A stretch of 64,000 nucleotides of DNA from Rhodanobacteraceae bacterium ZG21-1. GTDB lineage: Bacteria; Pseudomonadota; Gammaproteobacteria; Xanthomonadales; Rhodanobacteraceae. How positions within the stretch are numbered: position 1 is the first letter of the stretch; each line of letters starts with the position of its first letter. This document shows, one piece after another, positions 35,795 through 45,430 of this stretch. Location: positions 620,001-684,000 of the forward strand of contig JAJEJU010000025.1 of NCBI GenBank assembly GCA_021390615.1, in the 5' to 3' direction. The notes under the pieces were generated by a model. It worked only from the letters and a program-made list of their open reading frames with translations. It was not told where the DNA came from and did no database searches. A program made the translations under genes and the position numbers.

Positions 35795-37291
35795 CTACCT
35801 ACCGGGACTGGACATCGGAACAGCCGGGTTCTGCGCTTGATTCTGAGCCGGCTGTTGATTGTTGGTGGGCGCCTGATTCGATGGCTGCGGCGACGGGGTC
35901 TGTTGCCAGTTCGTGCTGCTTTGCGCCAGCGGGGTGTTGGCAGCCTGCGCCGTGTCCACCGACGCCAATTGCCTGGTATGCGATTTCAGTCCGCCCTCAA
36001 TGGCGACAGCCTTGGTTCCGTCGTCGCTCAACACCACGTGATCGATCTTCTTCAGGCCATGCTCCTTGGCAGCCACGGCGAGCGAGGCGGCAAGCTGCTC
36101 GGTGTGCTGATCCGGTTTCCGGTGATGCTGTGCGTCCAGCTTGGCCACGGCAGCATAAGCTTCTTTATACAGCGCGTTGCCGGGATGATCCTTTTCATTC
36201 AAGAGCATGGTGGGGTTCTTGTCCCAGCCACCTTGCGCATTCATCTTGTAGCGATTGCCGTCCGTACTGTTGACCACTACGCCGTGCGAATCCTGTTCGG
36301 CGTGCGCCATTTCGTGTCGAACCAGCGAATCCGGCTGCTTCTTGGGCTTCCATCCCTGGATGTCTACCGTCGCGGGGGCTGCGCCGAGATCGGTATGCGC
36401 CAGGATTTTCTTGCCTGCACCGGGCGCGCGGAGCATGTCGTCCAGCAGCTGCAGGTCGGGCTTGTCGTTGAAGCCAGCACTTAGGTTGGTATTGCCCTTC
36501 GTATGCACTTCATCCCGCCACACCTTGCTCAAGCGACCTTCGCCCAGCTCGAGTTTGTTGATTAGATCCACGCCCTCCTTCACGTCTCGCTGCCCGGAAT
36601 GCAGGGCCAATTTCGAGGACGCGCTCAAACCATCATGGATGGTAGGAGACGAGTTATGGGAAGGAGCGTCTTTGATGCATTTATCCAGCCACGCACTCGC
36701 CTCTTGAGCCGTTTCACCCTTGCTGCTTTGCAGGTGATCAAGCATTTTCTGACCGTATACCTGGTTCTGGTTGAACACCTTGGTGGTCATGCCGACGATC
36801 TCGGCGGCCTGAGCCGGGTCGCGGGCACTCAGATCTTTCAGCCATGGCACTTGCGAGAGAGGCTGGCCGACCTTGTCCCATGCCCGATCGACTTCCTTGC
36901 GATCCAGTTCGCCGACGAATTGCCTGCCGCTATCCGAGCGCAGGTACGTATCCAGACGGTTCTGCTCGGCCTTGGTCAAGTCTTTGCCGTCGCTGCCGCG
37001 CGTGCTGAGTCGTGTGTCTAGGGACTCAATCTCCTTGGCGCTGAAGCGTTCATTCGGTGGCGCCCAAGCCTGGTAGTTGTTCAGCAAGGTCTCGACGGTC
37101 TTTTTGTGATTGTCGTTGGTGCCCAAATCCGTTTGGATCATTCCGACCGACCAGCCCGAGCTACCCGTGCTATGGGTCAATCCATAAGCCGGTCCCATCA
37201 CCCCTACTTCGCTGGCACGCCCCACGGCATTGAACATGATGGCGTCGAAGGTCTTGCGGTCAAAAGGATCGTAGACATATGGATCAGCCAT
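35795..37291 (-). CDS. Antibacterial T4SS effector (X-Tfe): lysozyme-like N-terminus, HExxH domain, XVIPCD signal
   Basis: This is a predicted effector of the bacteria-killing type IV secretion system of Xanthomonadales, 498 residues. The C-terminal part (DHPGNALYKEAYAAVAKLDA from residue ~368, then LAASLAVAAKEHGLKKIDHV and ALAQSSTNWQ-like end) matches the XVIPCD that recruits effectors to VirD4, followed by the usual Gln/Pro/Ser-rich tail (~461-498). The N-terminus (GVMGPAYGLTHSTGSSGWSV then GMIQTDLG) resembles lysozyme-like peptidoglycan hydrolases of other X-Tfes. In the middle, SLVRHEMAHAEQDSHG carries His326-Glu-x-x-His330, a zinc metallopeptidase motif. It overlaps its upstream immunity gene by 8 nt. 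No T4SS structural genes are in the window. Confidence 0.82.
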   Translation of the reverse strand: MADPYVYDPFDRKTFDAIMFNAVGRASEVGVMGPAYGLTHSTGSSGWSVGMIQTDLGTNDNHKKTVETLLNNYQAWAPPNERFSAKEIESLDTRLSTRGSDGKDLTKAEQNRLDTYLRSDSGRQFVGELDRKEVDRAWDKVGQPLSQVPWLKDLSARDPAQAAEIVGMTTKVFNQNQVYGQKMLDHLQSSKGETAQEASAWLDKCIKDAPSHNSSPTIHDGLSASSKLALHSGQRDVKEGVDLINKLELGEGRLSKVWRDEVHTKGNTNLSAGFNDKPDLQLLDDMLRAPGAGKKILAHTDLGAAPATVDIQGWKPKKQPDSLVRHEMAHAEQDSHGVVVNSTDGNRYKMNAQGGWDKNPTMLLNEKDHPGNALYKEAYAAVAKLDAQHHRKPDQHTEQLAASLAVAAKEHGLKKIDHVVLSDDGTKAVAIEGGLKSHTRQLASVDTAQAANTPLAQSSTNWQQTPSPQPSNQAPTNNQQPAQNQAQNPAVPMSSPGR

Positions 37292-37871
37292 GAGATGGTT
37301 CCTCGTCCTTAGGAGATGAATTGCGCCCTTTCAATTCTTTGATGCGATCCCTGGTCAACTTGAGGCGACAGGCTTCGGCAAGATCACCGGTTTCAACACG
37401 GGCCATCCCTTCCAGGAAAGGGCTGACCGTACACTGCGCGTCCCGATAGGCTCGCCAGGTTCGATCGACATCGGCGAGGCCCTGGGCTATATCGGAAAGA
37501 TAGTTGGCATCATCCTGAGCATAGAAAGCATAACGTTTCTGGGCTTTCGCCAGCAGCTCGGCATTAAGCGCAGTAAGTTGTTTTTCGGCAAAGAACATAT
37601 CCTTGTACGGCCGACATGCATTCGGCTTCAGGCGTTCGCACTCTTTGAGGTCAGCGTTGCTTTCCTTGGCGAAGCACGCCTCACGCTCGGAGCGATTGCC
37701 AATCGTCATGCAGTCTTCGTCGCCCCCTTGAAGCGCGGATTGGGCCGATGAAGCGGAGCTCGGCGAAGCATTCCCCGCATACGCCACAGAAGATGTCGAA
37801 AGAACACACAGAACCAGCGGCATCGCAACACTCTTCAAGAAGCCGTCCGCGAAACGAAATTTTACCGACAT
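37284..37871 (-). CDS. Periplasmic LprI/DUF1311-type protein, probable immunity protein of the effector (X-Tfi)
   Basis: This is an exported protein of 195 residues. The start ATG at 37871 has GGAG 7 nt upstream, and the signal peptide is KSVAMPLVLCVLSTSSVAYA. The mature part has regularly spaced cysteines (DCMTIGNRSEREACFAKES, ECERLKPNACRPY). The C-terminal DUF1311/LprI pattern is clear (DVDRTWRAYRDAQCTVSPFL then EACRLKLTRDRIKELKGR). LprI-family proteins are known as lysozyme inhibitors, which fits immunity against a peptidoglycan-cleaving effector acting in the periplasm. It lies directly upstream of the effector with an 8-nt overlap, the usual order of X-Tfi/X-Tfe pairs. Confidence 0.78.
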   Translation of the reverse strand: MSVKFRFADGFLKSVAMPLVLCVLSTSSVAYAGNASPSSASSAQSALQGGDEDCMTIGNRSEREACFAKESNADLKECERLKPNACRPYKDMFFAEKQLTALNAELLAKAQKRYAFYAQDDANYLSDIAQGLADVDRTWRAYRDAQCTVSPFLEGMARVETGDLAEACRLKLTRDRIKELKGRNSSPKDEEPSHG

Positions 37872-38501
37872 GGTTTTCTCCGTAAGGCGAATGGCAAGGC
37901 ATGGATGGATATGGACAAATTCCGTTAAGTGCCATGCCAATACGACCAATGATTCGAAGGTAAACCCTTCGGCAGCGGCCGTCCAGGCACGCTTCTTTCG
38001 AGACATGACAAGCATCGTCTAATCAGGCTGTTTCAGGCCTGCGGACAGCGAGGCGATACACCATCTTGTTGACTGGCTTTACTTCGGGCTTGCGCACGCG
38101 GCCGGCATAAACGGCCATCTACCAGGCCGCTATCAAGCCGCCATCGATCGAATATGGCGCTCCGGAATATATCTGCGTTGCGCGACGACCCGGTCGCATG
38201 AAACCGACGCTACCGCCTTGGCTCACCTCGCTGCGGAGATCGCCTCAGGCGCCGACGGAATCTCGCCCCATCGCTTGAGCGACCATACATGACCATTCGA
38301 TGCATATCATGCAAACAACCGGCATAGCTGTCCGTGCCATCCGTCCATCGGCGCGGACCTCAGCGCGGCCTCCATGCAGCGTGCGAGCACTTGCAACACA
38401 CGACCGCAGCTCCGTGCGAGCGGGAAGCGCTGACGGCTGGACTCGATATAAGTGTGAGAGTAACTTCTTCTGCGCCTTCAGCAATGACGTAAGGACACGT
38501 G
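37872..38501. other. Divergent intergenic region without a supported gene
   Basis: 630 nt separate the immunity gene and the Sel1 gene, which point away from each other. Only short frames without motifs are present. The right end holds the AAGGA ribosome binding site of the Sel1 gene. Promoters for both directions are expected here, but I cannot place them. Confidence 0.4.
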
Positions 38502-39332
38502 ATGGCCAGCATGCGTATGCGCCTCATCGGGATCGCCCTGGGATGGGGAATCGTGATCGCAGCTGATGCGGTTCAAGCCGAACGCGCGGCTCCATCCAAT
38601 GCCTCATCGGCTCAGATTTCTCCCGAAGACCTGAAGCGGATGAAGACGCAACAGGAACTGATGGGCATAGCCTGGGTCGCCAATCAGCATCCCGATGTGC
38701 TTTATCGCAATCTGGGCACCGAAGCCTATCAGGATGGCCATAAGGAAAAGGCCCTGCAGTTTTTCCTGAAGGCAGCCAGTTATGCCGACAAGATCGCCCA
38801 AGCGATGGTCGCCACCATGTATTGGAATGGCGAAGGAACTCCTGTCGATCACCCACGCGCCTACGCCTGGATGGACTTGGCCGCAGACCGCGGCTATCGC
38901 GACCTGTTGATTCAGCGCGAGATCTACTGGAGCCGGATGAGCGAGAGCGAGCGTCAAGGCGCACTCGAAGTAGGCAGGCAGGTTTATGCCGAATACAACG
39001 ACAAGGAAGGCCTGCACCGGCTCGGCCTGTTTCTCAGCCGGGCGCCGGCGCACATCACAGGCAGCCATGCCGGCTGGAAGGGCGGCAATGGCGGCAGCTT
39101 TTTTGCGTCGACATCGTCCTACGGCCCGCATGCACCAGGACTGCAAGGGCTACTGAACAATACCGGCGGTTTCTACATCGACAACGAGAAACTCTACGGC
39201 CCCGATCTGTGGAATCCCAAACAGTACGCGCAGTTGAACGACATGCAATGGAATCTGAAAAGCGGGCATGTGGAAGTCGGCGATCTGGAGATCGTACGCG
39301 ATCCGGCGGAAAGTTCGTCGGTATCACACTAG
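38502..39332 (+). CDS. Periplasmic Sel1-repeat protein
   Basis: This is an exported protein of 276 residues. ATG 38502 has AAGGA 6 nt upstream; a GTG one codon earlier and an ATG at 38511 are alternatives. The signal peptide is MRLIGIALGWGIVIAADAVQA. Sel1-like helical repeats cover ~residues 55-130 (LGTEAYQDGHKEKALQFFLK, MVATMYWNGEGTPVDHPRAY, AWMDLAADRGYRDLLIQREI). The C-terminal ~90 residues form a second, Gly/Asn/Tyr-rich conserved part (YGPDLWNPKQYAQLND, WNLKSGHVEVGDLEIV). A paralogue with the same architecture, broken by a stop codon, lies at 53515-54327. Sel1 repeats mediate protein contacts; its partner is unknown. It is divergent from the effector/immunity pair, so a link to secretion or immunity is possible but unproven. 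Confidence 0.85.
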   Translation: MASMRMRLIGIALGWGIVIAADAVQAERAAPSNASSAQISPEDLKRMKTQQELMGIAWVANQHPDVLYRNLGTEAYQDGHKEKALQFFLKAASYADKIAQAMVATMYWNGEGTPVDHPRAYAWMDLAADRGYRDLLIQREIYWSRMSESERQGALEVGRQVYAEYNDKEGLHRLGLFLSRAPAHITGSHAGWKGGNGGSFFASTSSYGPHAPGLQGLLNNTGGFYIDNEKLYGPDLWNPKQYAQLNDMQWNLKSGHVEVGDLEIVRDPAESSSVSH

Positions 39333-39682
39333 CGCCCGCGGGCTTGTCGTAGCAGGTGCAGCACAAGCCCCGGGCGTGCATGCTGGCCGGCGATCGACAA
39401 CACAGCGGTGCAACTCCGTCGCCGCACCGTCATGGCCTGTTTGGTGCTGCGAATGACCGGTCGGCGCAGACCGCACGCATGCACGTGCACCGACCAGACA
39501 CGGACAATTTCGGCTGCGCGTCCTGATGCGCTCAATGCCCGGACGACTTCCGCCCTTCCAGGCAGCGAGCGCACGGATAGCGCGATCTTGTTTTGGCCTG
39601 CCTCGACCCTTGCCTCGGCCCAGATCAAAACATGTGCCGAGGCCGGGTCGTACGCGCCGGCACACGCGCGCCTGCAAAGTCG
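39333..39682. other. Intergenic region without a supported gene
   Basis: 350 nt between convergent genes. Frames on both strands lack motifs and ribosome binding sites, and no clear terminator was found. Confidence 0.4.
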
Positions 39683-40567
39683 CTAGTAGCGGGCCTCTTC
39701 GAGATCGGCGATAAGCGTGGGACCGACCGGTCGCCAGCCCAGCTTCGCCTGCGTCTGGGCGCTGGACGCCGGCATGTCCAGGCCCATGAACATGCCCATC
39801 CACCCGAAGTGCGCCATGGCCTGCTCCGGAGCGACCGAAACTGCAGGCAGCTTGAGGCCGCGCCCCAGCACCTCGGCGATTTCCCGGCTGCTGATGCCTT
39901 CTTCGCCGACGGCGTGATAGCGGGCGCCCCGCTCGGCCTTCTCCACGGCCAGCCGATAGAGCAGCGCGACGTCGGAAACGTGTCCGGCCGGCCAGCGGTT
40001 GCGGCCATCCCCCACATACGCCGAGACGCCTTTTTCGCGGGCAATGGCGACCAGCGGCGTGATGAGGCCCTGCTTGAACGGATTGTGCACCTGCGGCAGC
40101 CGCACCACGGAAACGTTCACGCCGGCGTCCAGCAGCGCGTTGCCGGCCAGCTCGGACGCGATGCGCGGATTGGGATGCTCGGTATTGAACACATCCTCTT
40201 TCGCCGGCTCGCCGTGCTCGCCACTGCCCATGCCGGTGCCCGAGGTAATGATGAGGGGCCGCTCGGAACCGACCAGGGCGGAACCTAGCGCCGCGATGGC
40301 GCGCTGGTCCTTTTCGCAGTTCTCGACGAATCGAGAAAAGTCGTGGTCGAAGGCCGTATGGATCACGCCGTCCGCTTTCTCGGCGCCGCGGCGCAGGCTA
40401 TCCGGATCTTCCAGGCTGCCGCGGTGTACCTCGGCGCCGGCCTCGACCAGCGCCTGCGCTCCCGCATCCGACCGGGTCATGCCGACCACCTGGTGACCCG
40501 CCTTGATGAGCTCGGGAACGAGGGTCGAGCCGATGAAGCCGGTCGCACCCGTAACAAAGATACGCAT
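39683..40567 (-). CDS. Atypical short-chain dehydrogenase/reductase (SDR_a family, NAD-dependent epimerase-like)
   Basis: This is an NAD(P)-binding enzyme of 294 residues. The Rossmann nucleotide-binding motif is FVTGATGFIGSTLVPELIKA at the N-terminus, followed by GMTRSDAGAQALVEAGAEVH. The middle has PLIITSGTGMGSGEHGEPAK in place of a clear Tyr-x-x-x-Lys pair, as in atypical SDRs, and a C-terminal substrate region (YHAVGEEGISSREIAEVLGR). AGGAG lies 9 nt upstream of the ATG. It is a single gene. The substrate is unknown; relatives are often annotated only as SDR family oxidoreductases. Confidence 0.88.
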   Translation of the reverse strand: MRIFVTGATGFIGSTLVPELIKAGHQVVGMTRSDAGAQALVEAGAEVHRGSLEDPDSLRRGAEKADGVIHTAFDHDFSRFVENCEKDQRAIAALGSALVGSERPLIITSGTGMGSGEHGEPAKEDVFNTEHPNPRIASELAGNALLDAGVNVSVVRLPQVHNPFKQGLITPLVAIAREKGVSAYVGDGRNRWPAGHVSDVALLYRLAVEKAERGARYHAVGEEGISSREIAEVLGRGLKLPAVSVAPEQAMAHFGWMGMFMGLDMPASSAQTQAKLGWRPVGPTLIADLEEARY

Positions 40568-41390
40568 AGTGAGGTCTCCTTAAGTCGTCACCCGCTCACT
40601 ATCCGGTCATCCGCCCGGCCCTAAAAGTAGTGATCGCATCCTAGTAAGGCGACTACCAGGATCGCCTCAACTTATCGCGGCAGGCGATGCGGCTCCGTCC
40701 GCCGCGGCCTGGATCGAGGACAGGCTTGCCCCTGCAACAGGGTACTCAGTGCATGAGACGAGATGCAGCGCAACTCTCCCCTGCATGCCGGCTGGCCATC
40801 GGCTTGCTGCTTCCCTCTGCGATCGACCAATCCGACGCCTCGCGTGCCATGCCTTCGCCATCGCGTCTGTGCCGGATGCCCGAGGCATCCGAATCTCGCT
40901 CGCTGGCTCAGCATGGCGCCCCGTGAGATGGCCGCGCAACCGGAACAATCGGATTCGTCTGATCGTCCCGCTCGAGCACATGACCGAAACTGATCGTGTC
41001 ATGGCGCGTCTTGATCGACGCCCGCAAGAGTCGCGTCACATATCGATGCCGTCTCGAATGATTTGATTTCCCACAGACCAGGATGGTCTGTACCGGCGAA
41101 TCGACGCTGGTGGCATCCAAGATTTCCCCCTGATCTCCTGTTGCCGGGAAAACTTCTTCCTGCATTGTGGCACCGCGTACCACACGCAAAAGCCCCCCAT
41201 GCCGTTCTGACCGATGAAGGAACACCGGTAACGGCACCGCTCTTCACGTGAACCTCATCACTCGGCGCTCCGGAGTCGGAAACCCTTGCGGTCGGCTTTG
41301 GTCTAAGCTTCGGTTTGCGGCATTGCTGCCGGCTGGTGCCGTGCCGGATTGCACTCACCGCAGCAGATCCTTACGCGGGAGGTTCGTGCC
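40568..41390. other. Intergenic region without a supported gene
   Basis: 823 nt. Short frames on both strands have no conserved motifs. The right end contains the GGGAGG ribosome binding site of the small gene at 41391. The left end should hold the promoter of the minus-strand SDR gene. Confidence 0.4.
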
Positions 41391-41672
41391 ATGCTGCAGC
41401 GCCTACGCCTATGGCAAGACGATCGCCGTAAATATGCGGCCATCAAGCAAGCCATCGCGACATTCCACAATACTCATGGCATCCATCCCATGAGCGCCTC
41501 GATCGCTCGCAGCGATGCCGAAGGCACCATCATCCAGGTCGCCTATCCTCGACGCGGTACCGCACCGGGCGGCCCCCTGGACTACACCTGGTTCATCACG
41601 TTGAAGGGAAAAGACCTGCGCGAGCTGAGCGCCGAGGAGGCCGCTTCACTGGGGCTGGAACGCCCGCTCTAG
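41391..41672 (+). CDS. Small hypothetical protein, 93 residues
   Basis: I do not recognise the family. ATG 41391 follows GGGAGG by 9 nt, a good ribosome binding site that decides the start over the open frame upstream. The N-terminus is basic and helical (LQRLRLWQDDRRKYAAIKQA), the middle is a beta-like segment (GTIIQVAYPRRG, YTWFITLKG), and the C-terminus is LSAEEAASLGLERPL. There is no signal peptide or membrane segment. It looks like a small single-domain cytoplasmic protein and stands alone. Confidence 0.6.
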   Translation: MLQRLRLWQDDRRKYAAIKQAIATFHNTHGIHPMSASIARSDAEGTIIQVAYPRRGTAPGGPLDYTWFITLKGKDLRELSAEEAASLGLERPL

Positions 41673-42231
41673 CCTTGTCACGGCAGCCGCCAGGTGCGCG
41701 GCCGACCCAGTCTGCGCCCCGGCCAGGGCATCGCGCCGCAAGCGCGCCATCAAGCGATGCGGCAGAACTCACGCGTCACGCGGTAACGTGGCTGGAAGCC
41801 AACCTCCGGAATCGCCCTTTGTCTTGCGCCTCACCCGACCCGGCAGGCACGGACTTGCATGACGCGCCATGGCGCATGATCGCGCTTCGCCGTCGCCGGG
41901 CGGCACCGGCACTCGAACAAGCGCGAGCCTTCCGCGCGCCTTCTGAATATTGTCCATGCGGATCCTGCAATCAGGATCGCCACCGCACGCGACTAACGGT
42001 CTGCAAAACCCTTCCGCCGATCCGGCGTCGAGCCGGCCATCCAGCACCCCGTCCGGATCGCGGCAAAGGCTCTACCTTCCCGGCGGCTGCCCAGCCTTCT
42101 CTTCGCGGCCATTTCGCGCCGGCTCACGCCGCCGATCGATTCGCCGACACGACGCCCGGTTTCGAACAACTCACCACAGGCCAAGCCAACGTCTGGATTC
42201 GCGGTGAAGCAACCCGCGAGACCCGCGGCGC
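41673..42231. other. Intergenic region without a supported gene
   Basis: 559 nt between convergent genes. The frames present are not convincing coding sequences, and I see no clean terminator hairpin after either gene. Confidence 0.4.
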
Positions 42232-45200
42232 CTAGAATTTCTGGAAGTACTGCAGGTAGAAATAGCGTCCCAGATCCAGGGTCGGGTCGATACGCCCCGT
42301 GCTGGCACCGGTCGATTCGAATTCCACCGGCGGATGCTTGTCGAAGATGTCGCGTGCGCCCACCGAGATGCTGCCGTTCCACGGCAACTGATAGCGCAGC
42401 TGCGCATCGTTGTAGACGATCGCGCCCTTGCGATTCGCGCCACCGCCGTAGGCCCAGCTCGCATTGCTGTAGTCCGGGTCGCTGCACACGCCGAACTCGC
42501 AGATGTCCTTGTACTTGCCGTAGTAGCGCAGGCCCCAGGTGGCACCCCAGTCGCCCAGCTGCCAGTCCAGGCCCAGGTTGACGCGGAAATGCGGAAAGCC
42601 GAACTGGCCGGCGAAGTCCTGCCCGGCCGCGCCCGGCTGCGAGGTCTGGATGTAGTTCTTCAGGTAGTTGGCGTCGAAGGTGGCGGTGAACTTGCCGAAG
42701 GCGAATGCCGGCAAGTGATAGTTCACGCCGAAGGTGAAACCCGAGGTGTCCAGCGAACCCAGGTTGGCGTTGCCGCGCTCCAGGCCGACCACCTGACCCG
42801 TGGCCGGGTCACGGCTGAACGAGTTGCAATAGAACTGCACGCTGTACTGATAGCACTGATCGAGCACGTAGTCCGCGCTGATCGCCGTGATGACGTTGCG
42901 GACCAGGATCTTGTAGTAGTCGAGGGTGAAGCCCAGGCCCGGCACATAGGCCGGGCTGTACACCAGGCCCACCGTGCGGCCCAGGCTGTGCTCGGGCTGC
43001 AGCTTGGCATTGCCGTAGCCGGTATAGAACGGCGTCGTGCTCTGCGAGTCGGAACTGTCGACGGGATGGCCGGCGCTGTCGGTCTGGCGGAATGTCGCGG
43101 GCAGACCTGCCGCCTGGCAAGCCTTCGCCACGGCTGCATTGCCCGGGTTTCCATACACCGCATCGCAGGGATCGGTGTAGTAATCGAAACTCTGCGAACC
43201 GCCGCCGAAGGTGTCGGCCAGCGTGGGCGCGCGGAAGCCATGGGCGAAGGTGCCGCGCACGATCAGGTCATCGATCGGCTTCCACAAGAAACTGTACTTG
43301 TCGTTGGTGGTGCTGCCGAAATTGCTGTAGTGCGAATAGCGGCTGGCCACGTCGAACGACAGCTCGCGCGCACCTGGCAGGTCCTTCAACAGCGGCAGGT
43401 TGAACTCCACGTAGACTTCGTCGGTGTGATAGTTGCCGACGGTCGGATTCGCGGTCAGGTCGGTGGTATAGCCCGCGCTGGTCAGTTCGTCGAGGCGGTC
43501 ATAGCCGCTGATCTGGCGGTGCTCGTAGCCGGTGGCGAAGCTCAGCGTACCGGCGCCCCAGGGCATGTCGAACAGGCCGCCGGTGATGTTGGCGGTGTAG
43601 TCCTTGGTCAGGCTCTCCTGGTTGGCCTGCTCCAGCGCATTGATGTAGTTCAGCGCCGCCGCGGTGGAAGCATTCGGGCCGCCGAGAATGTTGAACGGCA
43701 CGCAGCGGATGACCGGCTCGGTCGCCGTGCCGCACTGGACCACGCCCATGCTGTTCAGGAACGACGGACCCAGCGCATTCTGCAGGTTGAACAAGTTGAT
43801 GTTGCCGGTGCCGACCGAGGACACGTCGTATTTGTTGTAGTCGAAGCCGGTGTCCCAGCTCCAGCTGTGCGAGCCGACCTCGAACGCGCCGTCGAGGCTA
43901 GCGTCGAAGTGGTAGGACTTGGCCGACTCGGTGGCCACACGCGGCAGCTCCACGATGCGGCGGAAGAAATACAGAGGCTGGCCCGGCTCGGGGTTGTAGT
44001 AGTCCTGTCCGCTGATATAGACCGGGAAGCCGGGCTGGCTTTGGCTGTTCAGCGGATAGCCCGACGACTGCGCGGTCGAGATGCGCTCGGAATACATGCC
44101 GATGGCCCTGAACGTCACATCGTCGTTCAAGCGGTAGCTGGCACGCGTGAAGATCGATTTCAGCTCCGAGCCCAACTGGGCCATCATCTGCTGCGAGGTG
44201 TTGTAGTAATCGCCCGGGTCGTTCACGCCGACGTGGTAGCTGCTGAGCCGGGTGGCGTCCTCGCCGACCCCGATGCCGTTCCAGCCGCCGGTGTGATTCA
44301 AGGTGTAACGCGTGCCGCTGGGATCGTCCAGGGAGATGAAGCTGCCCCAGGGACCGTTCGAGTTCAGCCCCTGCAGCTTGTGAGCCGGGCCGAAGGTGTA
44401 GTTGGTGATCGCGCGCTGGTCGGCCCACACCGGGTCGGTCTTGTCGTAGCTGGCCGAGAACACCACCGAGGACTTGTCGTCGGTGCTGCCCACGGTCAGC
44501 GAATAGGCCTGCTGGGTGCCGTCGCCCTGCTGGTTCTGGCCCACGTAGCCGCTGAACTCGGCGCCGTTGTAGTGATCCTTCAGGATGATATTGACCACGC
44601 CGGCGACCGCGTCGGAACCGTAGACGGCCGAGGCCCCGTCCTTCAGCACGTCGATGTGGTCGATCAGCGAGGATGGAATGGTCGACAGATCGGTGAAGCC
44701 GGCCAGGCTGGTCATCCAGCGCTTGCCGTTCACCAGCACCAGCACACGGTTCTCGCCCAGGTTGTATAGATTGATGTACTGGCCGCCCTCTTCGGTATTC
44801 GAAGCAAGCACCGAGGCCTTGCTGAAGGTCGGCTGGCCGGCGATGGTGAGGTCCTGCAGGATGTCGCCCACGGTGACCAGGCCGCTCTTCTGGATGTCCG
44901 CCTGGGTGATCGTCACCACCGGCTGCGCGGTCTCGAGATCGCTGAGGCGCACGTGCATGCCGGTGACGTCCACCTGTGCCAGGTTGGTCGGCAAGGACGA
45001 CGACCTGGCTGCCTTGGGCTGCGCCGGCGCGGCAGCCGGCCGCTCGACCGGCGCGGCCTTGAGCACATAGGTATCGGCAGCCACCTCGACTGCGTCGAGG
45101 CCGCTGCCCAGCAACAGGCGATGCAGGGCCTGCGACGCCTGGTAAGAGCCACTCAACCCGGCGCTGGGCAGGCGCGCCGTCAGGCCCGACGCGCGCAGCA

Positions 45201-45372
45201 CATGCGTGCCGCTCTGCACTTCGAAGTCGCGCAGGCTGTCGTCGAGCGTACCGGACGGGATGTGGTATGCGTGCGCCGCCGTCTCGGTCGCCACGCAGGC
45301 ACCGCCCGTCAGCAGCCAGCCGCTCAGGGCAAGCGTCAATCTTCTGAGCGTGGGCATCCCTCCAAGCTGCAT
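42232..45372 (-). CDS. TonB-dependent outer-membrane receptor with N-terminal STN signalling domain
   Basis: This is an outer-membrane importer of ~1046 residues driven by TonB-ExbBD. After a signal peptide (LTLALSGWLLTGGACVATET) an STN domain (YHIPSGTLDDSLRDFEVQSG, then LLLGSGLDAVEVAADTYVL) marks it as a transducer that signals to a FecR-type anti-sigma factor. The plug domain follows (TITQADIQKSGLVTVGDILQ, NRVLVLVNGKRW), then a 22-strand barrel ending in FYLQYFQKF with a terminal Phe. The N-terminal TonB-box region reads AQVDVTGMHV. It begins 58 nt after the fecR stop. ATG 45357 is an alternative start but lies too close to its GGAGGG. The ligand is unknown; such receptors in Xanthomonadales often take up plant glycans or siderophores. 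Confidence 0.93.
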   Translation of the reverse strand: MQLGGMPTLRRLTLALSGWLLTGGACVATETAAHAYHIPSGTLDDSLRDFEVQSGTHVLRASGLTARLPSAGLSGSYQASQALHRLLLGSGLDAVEVAADTYVLKAAPVERPAAAPAQPKAARSSSLPTNLAQVDVTGMHVRLSDLETAQPVVTITQADIQKSGLVTVGDILQDLTIAGQPTFSKASVLASNTEEGGQYINLYNLGENRVLVLVNGKRWMTSLAGFTDLSTIPSSLIDHIDVLKDGASAVYGSDAVAGVVNIILKDHYNGAEFSGYVGQNQQGDGTQQAYSLTVGSTDDKSSVVFSASYDKTDPVWADQRAITNYTFGPAHKLQGLNSNGPWGSFISLDDPSGTRYTLNHTGGWNGIGVGEDATRLSSYHVGVNDPGDYYNTSQQMMAQLGSELKSIFTRASYRLNDDVTFRAIGMYSERISTAQSSGYPLNSQSQPGFPVYISGQDYYNPEPGQPLYFFRRIVELPRVATESAKSYHFDASLDGAFEVGSHSWSWDTGFDYNKYDVSSVGTGNINLFNLQNALGPSFLNSMGVVQCGTATEPVIRCVPFNILGGPNASTAAALNYINALEQANQESLTKDYTANITGGLFDMPWGAGTLSFATGYEHRQISGYDRLDELTSAGYTTDLTANPTVGNYHTDEVYVEFNLPLLKDLPGARELSFDVASRYSHYSNFGSTTNDKYSFLWKPIDDLIVRGTFAHGFRAPTLADTFGGGSQSFDYYTDPCDAVYGNPGNAAVAKACQAAGLPATFRQTDSAGHPVDSSDSQSTTPFYTGYGNAKLQPEHSLGRTVGLVYSPAYVPGLGFTLDYYKILVRNVITAISADYVLDQCYQYSVQFYCNSFSRDPATGQVVGLERGNANLGSLDTSGFTFGVNYHLPAFAFGKFTATFDANYLKNYIQTSQPGAAGQDFAGQFGFPHFRVNLGLDWQLGDWGATWGLRYYGKYKDICEFGVCSDPDYSNASWAYGGGANRKGAIVYNDAQLRYQLPWNGSISVGARDIFDKHPPVEFESTGASTGRIDPTLDLGRYFYLQYFQKF

Positions 45373-45430
45373 ACCGCTAGATATTCCCTGCTGGCAATGA
45401 CGAGGAGTAGTCGATGCGGACAGGGCCTGC

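Noticed and set aside
35795-37291. The effector as a type VI or contact-dependent (CDI/Rhs) toxin
   Set aside because: There are no VgrG, PAAR, Rhs or CdiA features; the C-terminal XVIPCD and Gln-rich tail specifically indicate the Xanthomonadales T4SS.
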